Shown piece by piece: positions 52,608-61,495 of a stretch of DNA of 64,000 nucleotides. The notes below the pieces were generated by a model. The model was not told the origin of the DNA. It searched no databases and worked only from the letters and a program-made list of their open reading frames with translations. Origin of the DNA: Planctomycetaceae bacterium. Lineage in GTDB: Bacteria > Planctomycetota > Phycisphaerae > SM23-33. Every line of letters begins with the position of its first letter. The stretch's first letter is position 1. The DNA lies in the NCBI GenBank assembly GCA_039680605.1, contig JBDKTA010000048.1, positions 54,591 to 118,590 on the forward strand, read 5' to 3'. Both the position numbers and the translations under genes were made by a program.

Positions 52608-54944
52608 TCAGAACGTCGCGCCCACGCTAAAGCTGAGAATCTGAGTGTCATCGTCGTCACCCTTGAGGATGGGGAAGGCCACGTCCAGGCTCAGGGGCAC
52701 CGGCCCGAGCATCGGGACGACCCATCGCAGCCCGGTGCCGATCGACGCGCGGTAGTCCGAGAACCCGAAATCCGAGGTGACGGTTCCGGTGTCGAGGAAC
52801 ACCACGCCTCGCAGGTTTTTGCCGACGATCGGGAAGGAATATTCCGTGCCGGCGAAGAACATGAAGTCGCCGCCGATGGGGTCGTCGCCGTTGCTGCCGC
52901 GCGGGCTGATCCCGCGGTACTTGAACCCGCGGATCGACCCGATGCCGCCGCCGTAGTACCGCTCGAAGAACGGCGCGTCGCCAAGGATCTGCCCGGCCGA
53001 AACGCGGCTGGCCAGAATGTGCTTGCGGTCCAGCGCGTCGGTGGCCAGCGTGTGATAGTAGTGATACTCGCCTTCGAGCTTTCCGAACGTGCTGGTTCCG
53101 AAGACCTGTTCGTAGCTCACTTCCAGGCGGTCGCCCTTGGAGGGCAGCCAGCGGCTGTCTGTCCGGTCGCGAATCAGCGTCGGCTTGATGCCCACCAGCG
53201 AATGCCAGCCCTCCTCGTCGCGAATTTCCCGCGAGACGTCGGTGCTGACGTCGGAGATGTCGACGGCCTCGATGCGAGCCGCCACCTGTCCGAACCAGTG
53301 TCCGATGAACTTGTGCCCCAGCGTCATGAGCCCGCCGACGCGCGTCTCGTCCCAATCCTCGCGTTGGCGCGTCCAGGCGAACATGCGGGCGCCCAGCGAG
53401 TAGGGCTGGTCGAAGAGGTACGGCTCGAACCAGTCGACGTAGAACCGCATCATCTCCGTGCCCGGCTCGGCCACGATGCTCAACGTTTGGCCGGCGCCGC
53501 GGAACCCCTTGGCCGGGGCGAAGAGGTCGAAGTTTCGCTGCGTGAAGGAAATGTTGCCCAGCAGCCCGGCGTTGGTGCTGACGCCCACGCCCACCAGGAA
53601 CTGCGCCGTGCGCCCTTCCTTGACGACGATGTTGGTGTCTTTGACGCCCTTGACGTTGGTGGCGACGGGCTCGATCTCAACCTTCTCGAACAGCCGCGTC
53701 TCTTCCAGGCGGTTCTTCGATTCCTTGACGGCTGTGCTGTTGAAAATCTGCTCGGGGAAGAATCGCAGCTCGCGGCGGATGATGCGTCCCTGGGTGATGT
53801 TGTTGCCGCGGATGTTGATCTGCCCGATGCGGTACTGGTCTTTCTCGACGATGGTGAAGACGACGTTGAGGACGGCGGGCTTGGCGGCGCCCTCGTCGAT
53901 GCCCATCGCCCAGGCCGGGACCGGCGCCGTCGGGGCCAGGAACTGGCGGCTGGCCCGCACCTGGGCCTCGATGTAGCCCACCTCGCCGTAGGTGTCCTGG
54001 ACGTTCTGGACGGACTGCTTGAGCCTCTCGGCGGTGAAGAACGAGCCCTGGCTGAGGGAGATCCGCCCGGCCAACTGCTCGTTGGAGATGACGGTGTTGC
54101 CCTTGAAGATCACCTCGTTGACGCGGTAGCGCGGGCCTTCCTTCATGATGAACCGGACGGCGACCTGGGTCTTGTCGAACGAGAACTCGAGCTCGCGTCC
54201 GGCTTCGGCGTCCAGGAATCCCTCGTCGCGGTAGAAATTTCTAAGAGCCGTTACGTCCTGGGCGAGCTGGTCGGTGTCCAGAAAGCCCGGGAAGATCGGC
54301 CAAAAGCGCTTGCGCGTCGAGATCTTCTGACCGAGGATCAGCCCCGAGTAATGCTCGTTGCCGACGAACTCGACCTTGTTGATCGTGACGCGCGGACCTT
54401 CGACGATCTTGTAAACGGCCCGTTTTTCCTTCTCCAATGCCGCGTGATCCACCGTTACGCTGGCGAAGTAGTAGCCGCTGGAGCGATACTTGTTCAGCAT
54501 CGCTTCCTGACCGGCCTGTACCGAGGCGACGTTGAGCGGAGCCGAGGCCCCGAACGGAAGCACGCCGGTGAGCTGCTCTTCGGTAAACTCCTTGTTGCCG
54601 ACGATCTGCACGCGCGAGACCAGCGGACGCTCCTGGACGATATACGTCACGATCACGCCGCGGTCGGTTTGCGTCTTGGTAGCCACGACCGAAGTGAACT
54701 GCCCCGTCTCCAGCAGCGCTTGCTTGTCGCTGCGGACCAGGTCGTCGCTGTACGGTTGCCCCAGACCGGTCTTGACGTGTGCCAGCACCGCCTCGGCCGT
54801 CATGCGCCGGTTGCCCTCGACGCGCACGTCGATGACCTTGTCGCGACCGTTCTGGGCCTGGGCATGGCTGCAGAACCCCAGCATGACCGCTATGGCAAGC
54901 ATGCAGGCCCGCGATATCCGATTGCATCGGTTGATTGCGTACAC
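52608..54944 (-). CDS. bamA: Outer membrane assembly factor BamA
   Basis: A 778-residue Omp85 protein. A signal peptide (about 1-31, ending HAQAQ) precedes five POTRA domains (VIDVRVEGNRRMTAEAV; VSRVQIVGNKEFTEEQL; INKVEFVGNEHYSGLIL; VNEVIFKGNTVISNEQL; IGQINIRGNNITQGRII). The 16-strand barrel carries the Omp85 motif YGGGIGSIRGFKYRGISP and ends in Phe (FSVGATF). GTG 54944 is chosen because it begins directly before the signal peptide; a longer frame from 55028 adds a non-signal-like start. A good promoter lies just upstream. Confidence 0.95.
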   Translation of the reverse strand: MYAINRCNRISRACMLAIAVMLGFCSHAQAQNGRDKVIDVRVEGNRRMTAEAVLAHVKTGLGQPYSDDLVRSDKQALLETGQFTSVVATKTQTDRGVIVTYIVQERPLVSRVQIVGNKEFTEEQLTGVLPFGASAPLNVASVQAGQEAMLNKYRSSGYYFASVTVDHAALEKEKRAVYKIVEGPRVTINKVEFVGNEHYSGLILGQKISTRKRFWPIFPGFLDTDQLAQDVTALRNFYRDEGFLDAEAGRELEFSFDKTQVAVRFIMKEGPRYRVNEVIFKGNTVISNEQLAGRISLSQGSFFTAERLKQSVQNVQDTYGEVGYIEAQVRASRQFLAPTAPVPAWAMGIDEGAAKPAVLNVVFTIVEKDQYRIGQINIRGNNITQGRIIRRELRFFPEQIFNSTAVKESKNRLEETRLFEKVEIEPVATNVKGVKDTNIVVKEGRTAQFLVGVGVSTNAGLLGNISFTQRNFDLFAPAKGFRGAGQTLSIVAEPGTEMMRFYVDWFEPYLFDQPYSLGARMFAWTRQREDWDETRVGGLMTLGHKFIGHWFGQVAARIEAVDISDVSTDVSREIRDEEGWHSLVGIKPTLIRDRTDSRWLPSKGDRLEVSYEQVFGTSTFGKLEGEYHYYHTLATDALDRKHILASRVSAGQILGDAPFFERYYGGGIGSIRGFKYRGISPRGSNGDDPIGGDFMFFAGTEYSFPIVGKNLRGVVFLDTGTVTSDFGFSDYRASIGTGLRWVVPMLGPVPLSLDVAFPILKGDDDDTQILSFSVGATF

Positions 54945-55051
54945 CGTGTTACCCCGATCCGGGGGCGTCCCTGCCGGCCTTCCATTCGTTCGCGTGAGCA
55001 ACAATGCCTCAAACCGGCGATACTCCATATCACAGCCGGCTCAAGTCAGGA

Positions 55052-55080
55052 ACAATACAAGCCCGCCCAGGCAATGTCAA
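55052..55080 (-). promoter_or_regulatory. Sigma-70-type promoter of the bamA operon
   Basis: On the minus strand perfect TTGACA (55080-55075), a 17-bp spacer, and TATTGT (55057-55052). Transcription would start near 55045, about 100 bp before the chosen bamA start. Confidence 0.65.
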
Positions 55081-55170
55081 CGTGGTAGCGGAGGAATTAT
55101 CCGACGGTCCGGAAATCTTTAGGAAATCTGGAGAAAATATTCTCTTTTTCCGTGCCAGGACACCCGTCCA

Positions 55171-55241
55171 TTAGCGGTCGAGCTTGCTCGACGCGGTTGC
55201 TCGCATCCTCAGAAACCGCGCGGAGCAAGCTCCGCCGCTAA
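55171..55241. repeat. Inverted repeat covering the rarA stop codon
   Basis: Two 28-bp arms (55171-55198, 55214-55241), each TTAGCGG..GAGCTTGCTC..CGCGGTT, match at 24 positions in inverted orientation. Each arm also contains the small GAGC/GCTC hairpin. The TTAGCGG end supplies the TAG stop of rarA (55240-55238 on the minus strand). Confidence 0.85.
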
Positions 55242-56572
55242 CCTTTTTCCCGCAGCTTCTTCGCCCATTCCAGGTACGCGGCGATGTGCTTCTCGTACCC
55301 GCGGTCGGTGGGCTGGTAGTACGTTCGGTCGACGCCGAGGTAATCCTGGTCGGGGCTGATCCCGCCGGCGAAGTCGTGGCTGTACTGGTACCCCTCGGCG
55401 TTGCCCAGTTGCTCGCGCATCCCCGGGTGCGGGGCGTTGCGCAGGTGACGCGGCACCGGAAGCGTCCGCCCGGTGCGGACGTCGTCCGTCGCCGCCGAGA
55501 TCGCCTTGTACGAGGCGTTGCTCTTGGGGGCCGTGGCCATGTAGATCGCCGCCTGCGCCAGCGTGAGCTGGCACTCGGGCATGCCGATGCGCTCGACAAT
55601 GGCGTACGCGCTGGCCGCGACGGTGATCGCCCGCGGGTCGGCGTTGCCGATGTCTTCGCTGGCCAGGATGCTGATCCGTCGGGCGATGAACCGCGGGTCT
55701 TCGCCGGCCGTCAGCATCCGGGCCAGCCAGTACACCGCCGCGTCGGGGTCGCTGCCGCGCATCGACTTGATGAACGCGCTGATGGCGTCGTAGTGCATGT
55801 CGCCGGTGCGGTCGTACTGGATTGCCTTTTGCTGGATCGACTCCTGGGCGACGGCCATGTCGAAGGCGACGGGCTTATCGCTGCCGGTGTGCGTGACCTG
55901 GCTCATCACCCCGACCTCCAACGCCGTCAGCGCCCGGCGGGCGTCGCCGTCGGAGATCTTCGCCAGGTGCGCCAGGGCCTCGTCGGTGGCCTGGACGTTG
56001 ATGGCGCCCAGGCCGCGATCGTCGTCGGCCAGCGCCCGCCGCAGCAGGGCGGCGATCTGCTCTTCGCCCAGCGGTTTGAACTCGAAGACCGTCGAGCGGG
56101 ATAGCAGCGGCGAGTTGATGGTGAAGAACGGGTTTTCCGTCGTGGCGCCGATGAGGATGATGACGCCGTTCTCGACGTCGTTGAGCAGCACGTCCTGCTG
56201 CGCCCGGTTGAACCGGTGCAGTTCGTCGATGAACAGCACCGTCCGGCGACCGCCCGACCCCAGCCGCACGCGGGCCTGCTCGATCACCTCGCGCACGTCC
56301 TTGACCGACGCCGACGCCCCGTTGAGCTCGTGAAACGCCGCCGAGCAGTGGTCGGCGATCACCCGCGCCAGCGTCGTCTTGCCCGAGCCGGGCGGGCCGA
56401 AGAACACCAAGCTGCTCAACCGGTCGGCCGCCAGCATCCGCCGAAGCATCTTGCCCTCGCCCAGGAAGTCTTCCTGCCCGAGGATCTCGTCAAGAGTCCG
56501 CGGCCGCATGCGCACCGCCAATGGCGCGTTAGCCGCAATGGCCGCCTCTTCGGTTTGCCTGAGCAGATCCAT
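55238..56572 (-). CDS. rarA: Replication-associated recombination protein A (RarA/MgsA)
   Basis: A 444-residue AAA+ ATPase acting at stalled replication forks. Motifs are RPRTLDEILGQEDFLG (24-39), Walker A GPPGSGKT (59-66), Walker B VLFIDELHRFN, sensor 1 GATTENPFF, arginine-finger region SPLLSRSTVF, and the conserved C-terminal tetramer domain (ISAFIKSMRGSDPDAAVYWLARML and YQPTDRGYE). ATG 56572 is used; GTG 56578 is also in frame. The C-terminal end lies inside a repeat. Confidence 0.95.
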   Translation of the reverse strand: MDLLRQTEEAAIAANAPLAVRMRPRTLDEILGQEDFLGEGKMLRRMLAADRLSSLVFFGPPGSGKTTLARVIADHCSAAFHELNGASASVKDVREVIEQARVRLGSGGRRTVLFIDELHRFNRAQQDVLLNDVENGVIILIGATTENPFFTINSPLLSRSTVFEFKPLGEEQIAALLRRALADDDRGLGAINVQATDEALAHLAKISDGDARRALTALEVGVMSQVTHTGSDKPVAFDMAVAQESIQQKAIQYDRTGDMHYDAISAFIKSMRGSDPDAAVYWLARMLTAGEDPRFIARRISILASEDIGNADPRAITVAASAYAIVERIGMPECQLTLAQAAIYMATAPKSNASYKAISAATDDVRTGRTLPVPRHLRNAPHPGMREQLGNAEGYQYSHDFAGGISPDQDYLGVDRTYYQPTDRGYEKHIAAYLEWAKKLREKG

Positions 56573-56635
56573 ACTCACAATTCTACCGCAAAGCAGCGGA
56601 CGCGGACAGTATCCGTCGGGCGCTTGTTTGAGGAG

Positions 56636-56699
56636 TGTTCAAAAATGACATACGAGTGTCCAAAGCAATGAGTGCGCAGAATTGGAATAGTGGTATACT
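56636..56699 (+). promoter_or_regulatory. Shared direct-repeat promoter motif, upstream of the PEP-CTERM LamG gene
   Basis: A 36-bp block (56636-56671) with TGTTCAAA and, 21 bp later, TGTCCAAAG, ending AATGA; 22 bp downstream lies TATACT (56694-56699). The same layout recurs at 57841-57904. No -35 box is seen, so activator-dependent initiation is the likely reading. The rest of the 304-bp gap between rarA and the LamG gene holds no recognisable gene and would be a long 5' leader. Confidence 0.65.
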
Positions 56700-56876
56700 C
56701 AGGGTGCAAATGAGAGGAACGGAGAGCGATTCGTGCGAGAAACGTGTGGCCCCAATTGGCGGGCGGCGAGGACGCGTTTTGGAAGGGCCGGTCCGGGCTG
56801 ATCCGGTGCGGGAGGTTATTGGCCTGAAAAGTCAGTCATGGCAAGCACAGTTTTCTTCATTTGGAAAGGATGGCAT

Positions 56877-57752
56877 ATGTTGCAGTGGAAAGGGATAACA
56901 GCGGCAATGGTGCTGGTGGGTGTGTCTTCGCTGGCTCAGGCGGATCTGAGCACCGGGGCGGTTGCGTATTATTCGTTCAACGCCGATACGCAGGATGCTA
57001 CGGGCGATAATCCCGGCGGAACGCTGATCAACAGTGCAGTCATCTCCAACACCGTCTACAAGATCGGTAACGGAGCGGCAGATGTGGGCGCTCTCAACGG
57101 TGGCGGTTACACTGATCGCGTGGACATCGCCCAGCCGAACGCCTTCAATTTCGGCTCCGGGGCGTTCTCGACGGCCTTCTGGTTCCGGGTCAACGCACAC
57201 CAGAGTGGCGCCTCGCCGATTGGGCCAGGGGTTGCTGGCGGCGCAGGGTGGTACATCAACGTCGAAAGCAATGGCAACTGGACTTTGAAATACGACACTA
57301 ACACCCAAGTGGAACAGACGATCTGGTTGGGCGACATCTGGGCCTGGGGCGCCAGCACGAACACCAATTGGATGTTCTTCGCCATGTCCGTGGATCCCAC
57401 GGCCGGCTCAGTGACGACGTGGGTGCAGAAGTCCCAGAATGCCTCATTGATCAAGACGGTTCGCAGCACAGTGGCTGTTCCGGGAAACGCTGCGGCTACT
57501 ACCGGAGCGCCCATCGTCTTTGATGGCAGCGTCAATAATACCAACGCGTTGCGAATGGGCTACAACTTCAATGCGACAATGGACGAAGTGGTCCTGTGGA
57601 ATCGTGCCTTGACCGACGCGGAGACGGCCGAGTTGTACAACGGCGGGGCCGGGATGGACCTGACCAGCGTCATCGGGATCCCCGAGCCGGCGACGATGAG
57701 CCTGCTGGCCATCGGCGCCGTGGCGGCGCTGATTCGGCGGCGCAGGAACTAA
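56877..57752 (+). CDS. Exported LamG-domain protein with PEP-CTERM anchor
   Basis: A 291-residue secreted protein. The signal peptide ends at AQA before Asp23. The body (about 23-255) is a LamG/concanavalin-like jelly roll: VAYYSFNADTQDATGDN, FSTAFWFRVN, NWTLKYDTN, NWMFFAMSVDP and the closing MDEVVLWNRALTDAETAELYNGG. The last 24 residues are a PEP-CTERM sorting signal: PEP motif (IPEPATM), hydrophobic helix, RRRR tail, processed by an exosortase. ATG 56877 follows GGAAAGGA by 6 bp. Probably a cell-surface or matrix glycan-binding protein. Confidence 0.9.
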   Translation: MLQWKGITAAMVLVGVSSLAQADLSTGAVAYYSFNADTQDATGDNPGGTLINSAVISNTVYKIGNGAADVGALNGGGYTDRVDIAQPNAFNFGSGAFSTAFWFRVNAHQSGASPIGPGVAGGAGWYINVESNGNWTLKYDTNTQVEQTIWLGDIWAWGASTNTNWMFFAMSVDPTAGSVTTWVQKSQNASLIKTVRSTVAVPGNAAATTGAPIVFDGSVNNTNALRMGYNFNATMDEVVLWNRALTDAETAELYNGGAGMDLTSVIGIPEPATMSLLAIGAVAALIRRRRN

Positions 57753-57780
57753 CCGAGAATTTATTCTCCAGTGCTGTCTC

Positions 57781-57808
57781 AACGGGCGGTCAGCGATGGC
57801 CGCCCGTT
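57781..57808 (+). terminator. Hairpin after the PEP-CTERM LamG gene
   Basis: Perfect 9-bp stem AACGGGCGG (57781-57789) and CCGCCCGTT (57800-57808), 29 bp after the stop. No T-run follows, so termination may be factor-dependent or incomplete. Confidence 0.5.
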
Positions 57809-57840
57809 GCCATGCGCATCTGCCGTGTCTCGCGTGTCGT

Positions 57841-57904
57841 TGTTCAAATATGGCACAAGAATGTTCAAAGGAATGATCGTGAAGACTGAAGAGGAGGGTA
57901 TATT
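57841..57904 (+). promoter_or_regulatory. Shared direct-repeat promoter motif, upstream of the LamG-TPR gene
   Basis: A 36-bp block (57841-57876) with TGTTCAAA and, 21 bp later, TGTTCAAAG, ending AATGA; 22 bp downstream lies TATATT (57899-57904). It matches the block at 56636-56671 at 29 of 36 positions with identical internal and external spacing. If TATATT is the -10 box, the transcript would start within the leader ORF's ribosome binding site, so the exact start is unsure. Confidence 0.65.
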
Positions 57905-57919
57905 GCAGGAGGAATATCG

Positions 57920-57961
57920 ATGAGTCTCCTTGCGCGTTCAGGCGGCTCGGGCGAGAAATGA
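57920..57961 (+). CDS. 13-codon leader peptide coupled to the LamG-TPR gene
   Basis: ATG 57920 follows the strongest ribosome binding site of this area (AGGAGG, 57907-57912, 7 bp spacing). It encodes MSLLARSGGSGEK and stops at TGA 57959-57961, overlapping the ATG of the following gene. The main gene has no ribosome binding site of its own, so it would be translated by ribosomes finishing the leader. Confidence 0.55.
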   Translation: MSLLARSGGSGEK

Positions 57962-60015
57962 TGTTTGAGGAATATCGCATGCCGCACCAGCAATGTCGTC
58001 TGCTGTGTCTGCAACTCGCCGCCGCTTCGCTGCTGCTCTTGAGCACCGAGGCCGGACCGGCGGCGAGGGTCCTTGCCGACGGTGAGGGCCAGCCGGCGCG
58101 AGATGTGGATGAAAGCTCGCGCCTGGGCGCGATGCGGCAGGACCTGGCAGCGTACTATCCATTTGACGAGACGTTCAAAGACGCCGCCGGCATGAACCCC
58201 GACGCGCTGCCCCGCGGGTCGGCCAAGATCTCGGCCACCGACACCTTCGCCGGCGGCGGGGCGGCCGAACTGGGCGGCGCTGCGGCTGGCAAGGGCTACC
58301 TCGTCATCCCGGCGCCCAACGCCATGAAGTTCGACAAGGCCTTCACCCTGGCCGGCTGGTGCCGGGCCTATGGCGTCAGCAACGGCACGGAAATCATGGG
58401 CACGCTGGCGGGCAAGGACGGCCGCGGGTTCGTCTTCACGATGCGCAGCAACGGCAACTGGGGCTTCCACTGCCGCAATGCCGCCGGCCAGCAGGTGCTC
58501 GATCAGGTGCATTTCGACTGGGCGTACCGCAAGTACAAGGCCCAGACCTGGTGCTTCTTCGCCTTCGTCGTGGAAGAGACCGCCGCGGGCAGGACCCTTG
58601 TGTGTTATGGCAACGCGGCGGGTCAAGGTGAGTTGAAGCGTTCCAGCAGCGCCTTGACCGTCAAGGGCGACCTGGGCGGCGGGGCGTTCTACCTGGCTCG
58701 CACGGCGCCGGCGACCTTCGACGAGTTGACCGTGTGGAACAGGGCCTTGTCGGCCGACGAGGTGGCATTCCTTTTCAACAAAGGGCGCGGCTTTGATTGC
58801 CACAAGCTGCTCGCTCCGGCGGCGACGCAACCGGCGGCGAGCAGTCAGGCGGCGGCGTCGCGCCCGGCCGAGCCGCCGCAGGTGCAGGCCATCATCGATC
58901 AGATCAACGCCACCGACCAACCCGGCGAGGCTATGACGTTGTTCAATCGCGGGCGGGCGATCGGAAAGAACAGTGCCGCGCTGCGCCGGGCGTACATGCT
59001 CAAGATGCTGGCGCTGGGCCTGCCGCGACTGGCGCACCTGGCCGCGGCGGAACTGGTCCGCATTGAGCCTTCCAACGGCACGGCCTGGTCGGTCGTGGCG
59101 TACTATCGCCTGGCCAAAGAGGGCAAGTATTCGCAGGCGCTGGACCCGGCGGTGCGGGCCGCGGCATTGGCGCCCAGCGACGCCTCGGCCTTGAGCAACC
59201 TCGGGGCACTGATGGCCGTTTGCGAGACGATGAAGCTCACCGTGCCGATGACGCCCGAAGCGGCAAAGCTGCTCCGCGACAACGAGGCGATGTGGAAGCT
59301 CGAGCCGCCGTTCGCGCAGGCGTATCAGCAGACCCTCGATCTGTTCAAGAAGGGCCTCGCCGATGCCGACAGCCTGAACACTATCGTCACCGCCCGGGAG
59401 AAGGAGATCGAGTCGCTCTCGGCCGAGGTGAAACTCTGCCAGACCACCGCGGCAGCCAACGCCGAGAAGATCGTCACCCTGCGGACCGACGCCAAGCGAT
59501 GGACCGCCGAATACGACAAAGTTCGCAGCCGCGAGCAGCGCGAAGGGCAGACCAAGCCGCTGGAAGAATACCGCCGCTACGTCGAGGCGAAATATCGCGG
59601 CGTGGCCACGACCATCGACGCCCTGCTCAAGCAGAACGCGGAACTGGCCGGCAAGGTCCGCGACGCGGCCAAAAGATACGAGATCGCCAAGGCCGGCCTC
59701 GCCGAGGCCAAAGCCGCCCTCACCAAGCCGACCGCGCCCAAAATCGCGTGGAAGCCTCCGTGCATAAACGCCCAGCCCGTCGCCGACCGCGAGATCGACG
59801 GACCACTCCGCCTGGCGGCGCCCGCCGCGCCTGCCTCGCAGGGCGACGATTCGCCCGAGGCCAAAGCGGCCGCCGCCCTGCGCGTGGCCGAACTGTTCCT
59901 GGCGAACAACCGCAAACCTCAGGCCATGCAATCCCTGCGAGAGATCATCGAGCAGTATCCCGACACTCCCGCCGCCCGACAGGCGGCCGACCTCCTCCGC
60001 CGCCACGGACCATGA
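57958..60015 (+). CDS. Exported LamG, TPR and coiled-coil protein
   Basis: A 685-residue protein, unknown as a whole. After a signal peptide (from an internal Met at codon 8, about to residue 42) come a LamG-type domain (about 62-275; SNGNWGF and FDELTVWNRALSADEVAFLFNKG echo the preceding gene), a proline/alanine linker, a TPR-like helical array (about 310-440), a long coiled coil (about 465-590) and a C-terminal TPR-like repeat (RVAELFLANNRKPQAMQSL). There is no PEP-CTERM or lipobox. The similarity to the preceding LamG protein suggests duplication followed by fusion. Start overlaps the leader peptide stop. Confidence 0.75.
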   Translation: MMFEEYRMPHQQCRLLCLQLAAASLLLLSTEAGPAARVLADGEGQPARDVDESSRLGAMRQDLAAYYPFDETFKDAAGMNPDALPRGSAKISATDTFAGGGAAELGGAAAGKGYLVIPAPNAMKFDKAFTLAGWCRAYGVSNGTEIMGTLAGKDGRGFVFTMRSNGNWGFHCRNAAGQQVLDQVHFDWAYRKYKAQTWCFFAFVVEETAAGRTLVCYGNAAGQGELKRSSSALTVKGDLGGGAFYLARTAPATFDELTVWNRALSADEVAFLFNKGRGFDCHKLLAPAATQPAASSQAAASRPAEPPQVQAIIDQINATDQPGEAMTLFNRGRAIGKNSAALRRAYMLKMLALGLPRLAHLAAAELVRIEPSNGTAWSVVAYYRLAKEGKYSQALDPAVRAAALAPSDASALSNLGALMAVCETMKLTVPMTPEAAKLLRDNEAMWKLEPPFAQAYQQTLDLFKKGLADADSLNTIVTAREKEIESLSAEVKLCQTTAAANAEKIVTLRTDAKRWTAEYDKVRSREQREGQTKPLEEYRRYVEAKYRGVATTIDALLKQNAELAGKVRDAAKRYEIAKAGLAEAKAALTKPTAPKIAWKPPCINAQPVADREIDGPLRLAAPAAPASQGDDSPEAKAAAALRVAELFLANNRKPQAMQSLREIIEQYPDTPAARQAADLLRRHGP

Positions 60016-60106
60016 CCGCCTGCCGCCCTCCGCGTCGCCTTGCCGCCGCGGGAGGGTTTTGATACGCTACTGTTCTCTGATGCGGCGCCTTCATTTGGAG
60101 AACGTC

Positions 60107-61300
60107 ATGAGTGCAGGTCGAGCCCGGATCGTAGTGGCCGCCGCGGCGGTGCTGGCTTTGGGCGGCGGGGCGGTGCTGGGGGACTGGCTCATTCTCAAGG
60201 ACGGCCGGCGGATGCAGGGGGCGGTGCTCGACGAGGGGCAGCGATACTTCGTCTATCTCGACAAGGGCGGCAAGACCATCGTCGACAAGGGCGACGTTCG
60301 CGAGCTCATCGCCGGCAACGCTCTGCCGCCGGAATACGCCGCCCAGGACGCGGGTAAGCCCGCCGACACGCAGCCCCCGCCGGCGATGTCGGCCAGGGAA
60401 CTGCGCCAATACAAGCACACCAGCCGCGTGACGAGCCTGGCGATGATGGCCGACGGGTCGCTGCTGGCCGCCGGCGGCGCTGACGGAACCGTCAAACTTT
60501 TCAGCGGCAGCGGCGGCGAGATTCGAACGTACAAAAGCACCGCCCAGGGCGAGGCCGTCTCGGTCACCTTCGCCGTCGTGGGCGGGCAGAAGTACCTCCT
60601 GACCGGGATCGGGCGAACCGTTGAAGTCTGGCCGACCTCCGGCGACAAGAGCCAGAAGATCTTTTCCGTTCACCAGCGTCCTGCCCAGGCTCTCAAGTAT
60701 CGCGAGATGGACAAGCAGATCGTCTCGGTCTCGACCGAAGACGCCTTCGCCCGCAGCTTTGAAAAGCTCGTCCCAAGCATCGACCGAAAGATCACCGAAG
60801 CCGCCACGGCTGTCGCCCTCAGCGAGGACGGTCAATATGCCGTCAGCGCCCATCGCGACCGGCGATTGCGGCGGTGGAACATGGTGGTCAAGAGTCACAG
60901 CCTGCCCGAGGTATTCGGCGTGCCGTTGCCCGAGTCGGAGAAGCCCATCCCCGCGGTAGTCTACGGCGAGGATCGCGCGGTGGCCGCCAGCGGAAAGGGC
61001 GTGTACATCCAGACGCTCAAGCCCAAGACATCCGGGCTGGTCGGGACCCACGATGCGACGGTGCTGTGCCTGGCCGCCTCGCCGGGGCGGATGGAGAGCG
61101 TGCTCGCCGGCGACGCCGGCGGCGAAGTTCGTCTTTGGGACCTCCAGACGCGTAAAATCCTCATGAGCGTCAAGCTGCCTGCGGCCAACCTGACCTGCCT
61201 GGCGTTTTGGCCCGACGGGAAAGGATTCCTGTCGGCAGGCAAGGATGGAATCGTGCGGTCATGGAAGATTCTCCCTGCCGCGGCGGTTAAGCCTAATTGA
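60107..61300 (+). CDS. Exported WD40-type beta-propeller protein
   Basis: A 397-residue protein. Residues 1-28 are a signal peptide or membrane anchor; a small beta domain (DWLILKDGRRMQGAVLDEGQRYFVYL) follows. From about residue 105 there are about seven WD40-like blades, for example RVTSLAMMADGSLLAAGGADGTVKLF, AVALSEDGQYAVSAHRDRRLRRW and NLTCLAFWPDGKGFLSAGKDGIVRSW. It should be a protein-interaction scaffold outside the cytoplasmic membrane. ATG 60107 follows TTGGAG by 6 bp. Confidence 0.8.
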   Translation: MSAGRARIVVAAAAVLALGGGAVLGDWLILKDGRRMQGAVLDEGQRYFVYLDKGGKTIVDKGDVRELIAGNALPPEYAAQDAGKPADTQPPPAMSARELRQYKHTSRVTSLAMMADGSLLAAGGADGTVKLFSGSGGEIRTYKSTAQGEAVSVTFAVVGGQKYLLTGIGRTVEVWPTSGDKSQKIFSVHQRPAQALKYREMDKQIVSVSTEDAFARSFEKLVPSIDRKITEAATAVALSEDGQYAVSAHRDRRLRRWNMVVKSHSLPEVFGVPLPESEKPIPAVVYGEDRAVAASGKGVYIQTLKPKTSGLVGTHDATVLCLAASPGRMESVLAGDAGGEVRLWDLQTRKILMSVKLPAANLTCLAFWPDGKGFLSAGKDGIVRSWKILPAAAVKPN

Positions 61301-61495
61301 ACGCAGTGGCGCGTTTTACCGATAATCTCAAGGGTCTTGGCTTTTCCGGCGGCCCGGCGGGGGCAGGGCGGCTCAAGCGGATCGTGTTGTTTTGCCCCAT
61401 GCGGGGACGCTATTGTAGGGTCTGTGCGGTGACGGTCGGGGGTGCGACGGCCACAGGCCCGAGAATCTGTGCCACCGATTTTTTGGAGCTACGGC

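Noticed and set aside
51591..55088. A 1165-codon open frame on the + strand opposite bamA-skp-lpxD
   Set aside because: It lies antisense to three well-supported genes. Long antisense frames are expected in GC-rich DNA, and its translation shows no domain pattern.
57865..60006. A 713-codon minus-strand frame opposite the LamG-TPR gene
   Set aside because: The + strand reading has a signal peptide, LamG and TPR patterns; the antisense product has only Arg/Gly/His-rich noise.
61301..61495. glmS ribozyme before glmS
   Set aside because: The ribozyme core sequence is not present, and the element is mainly known from Firmicutes.
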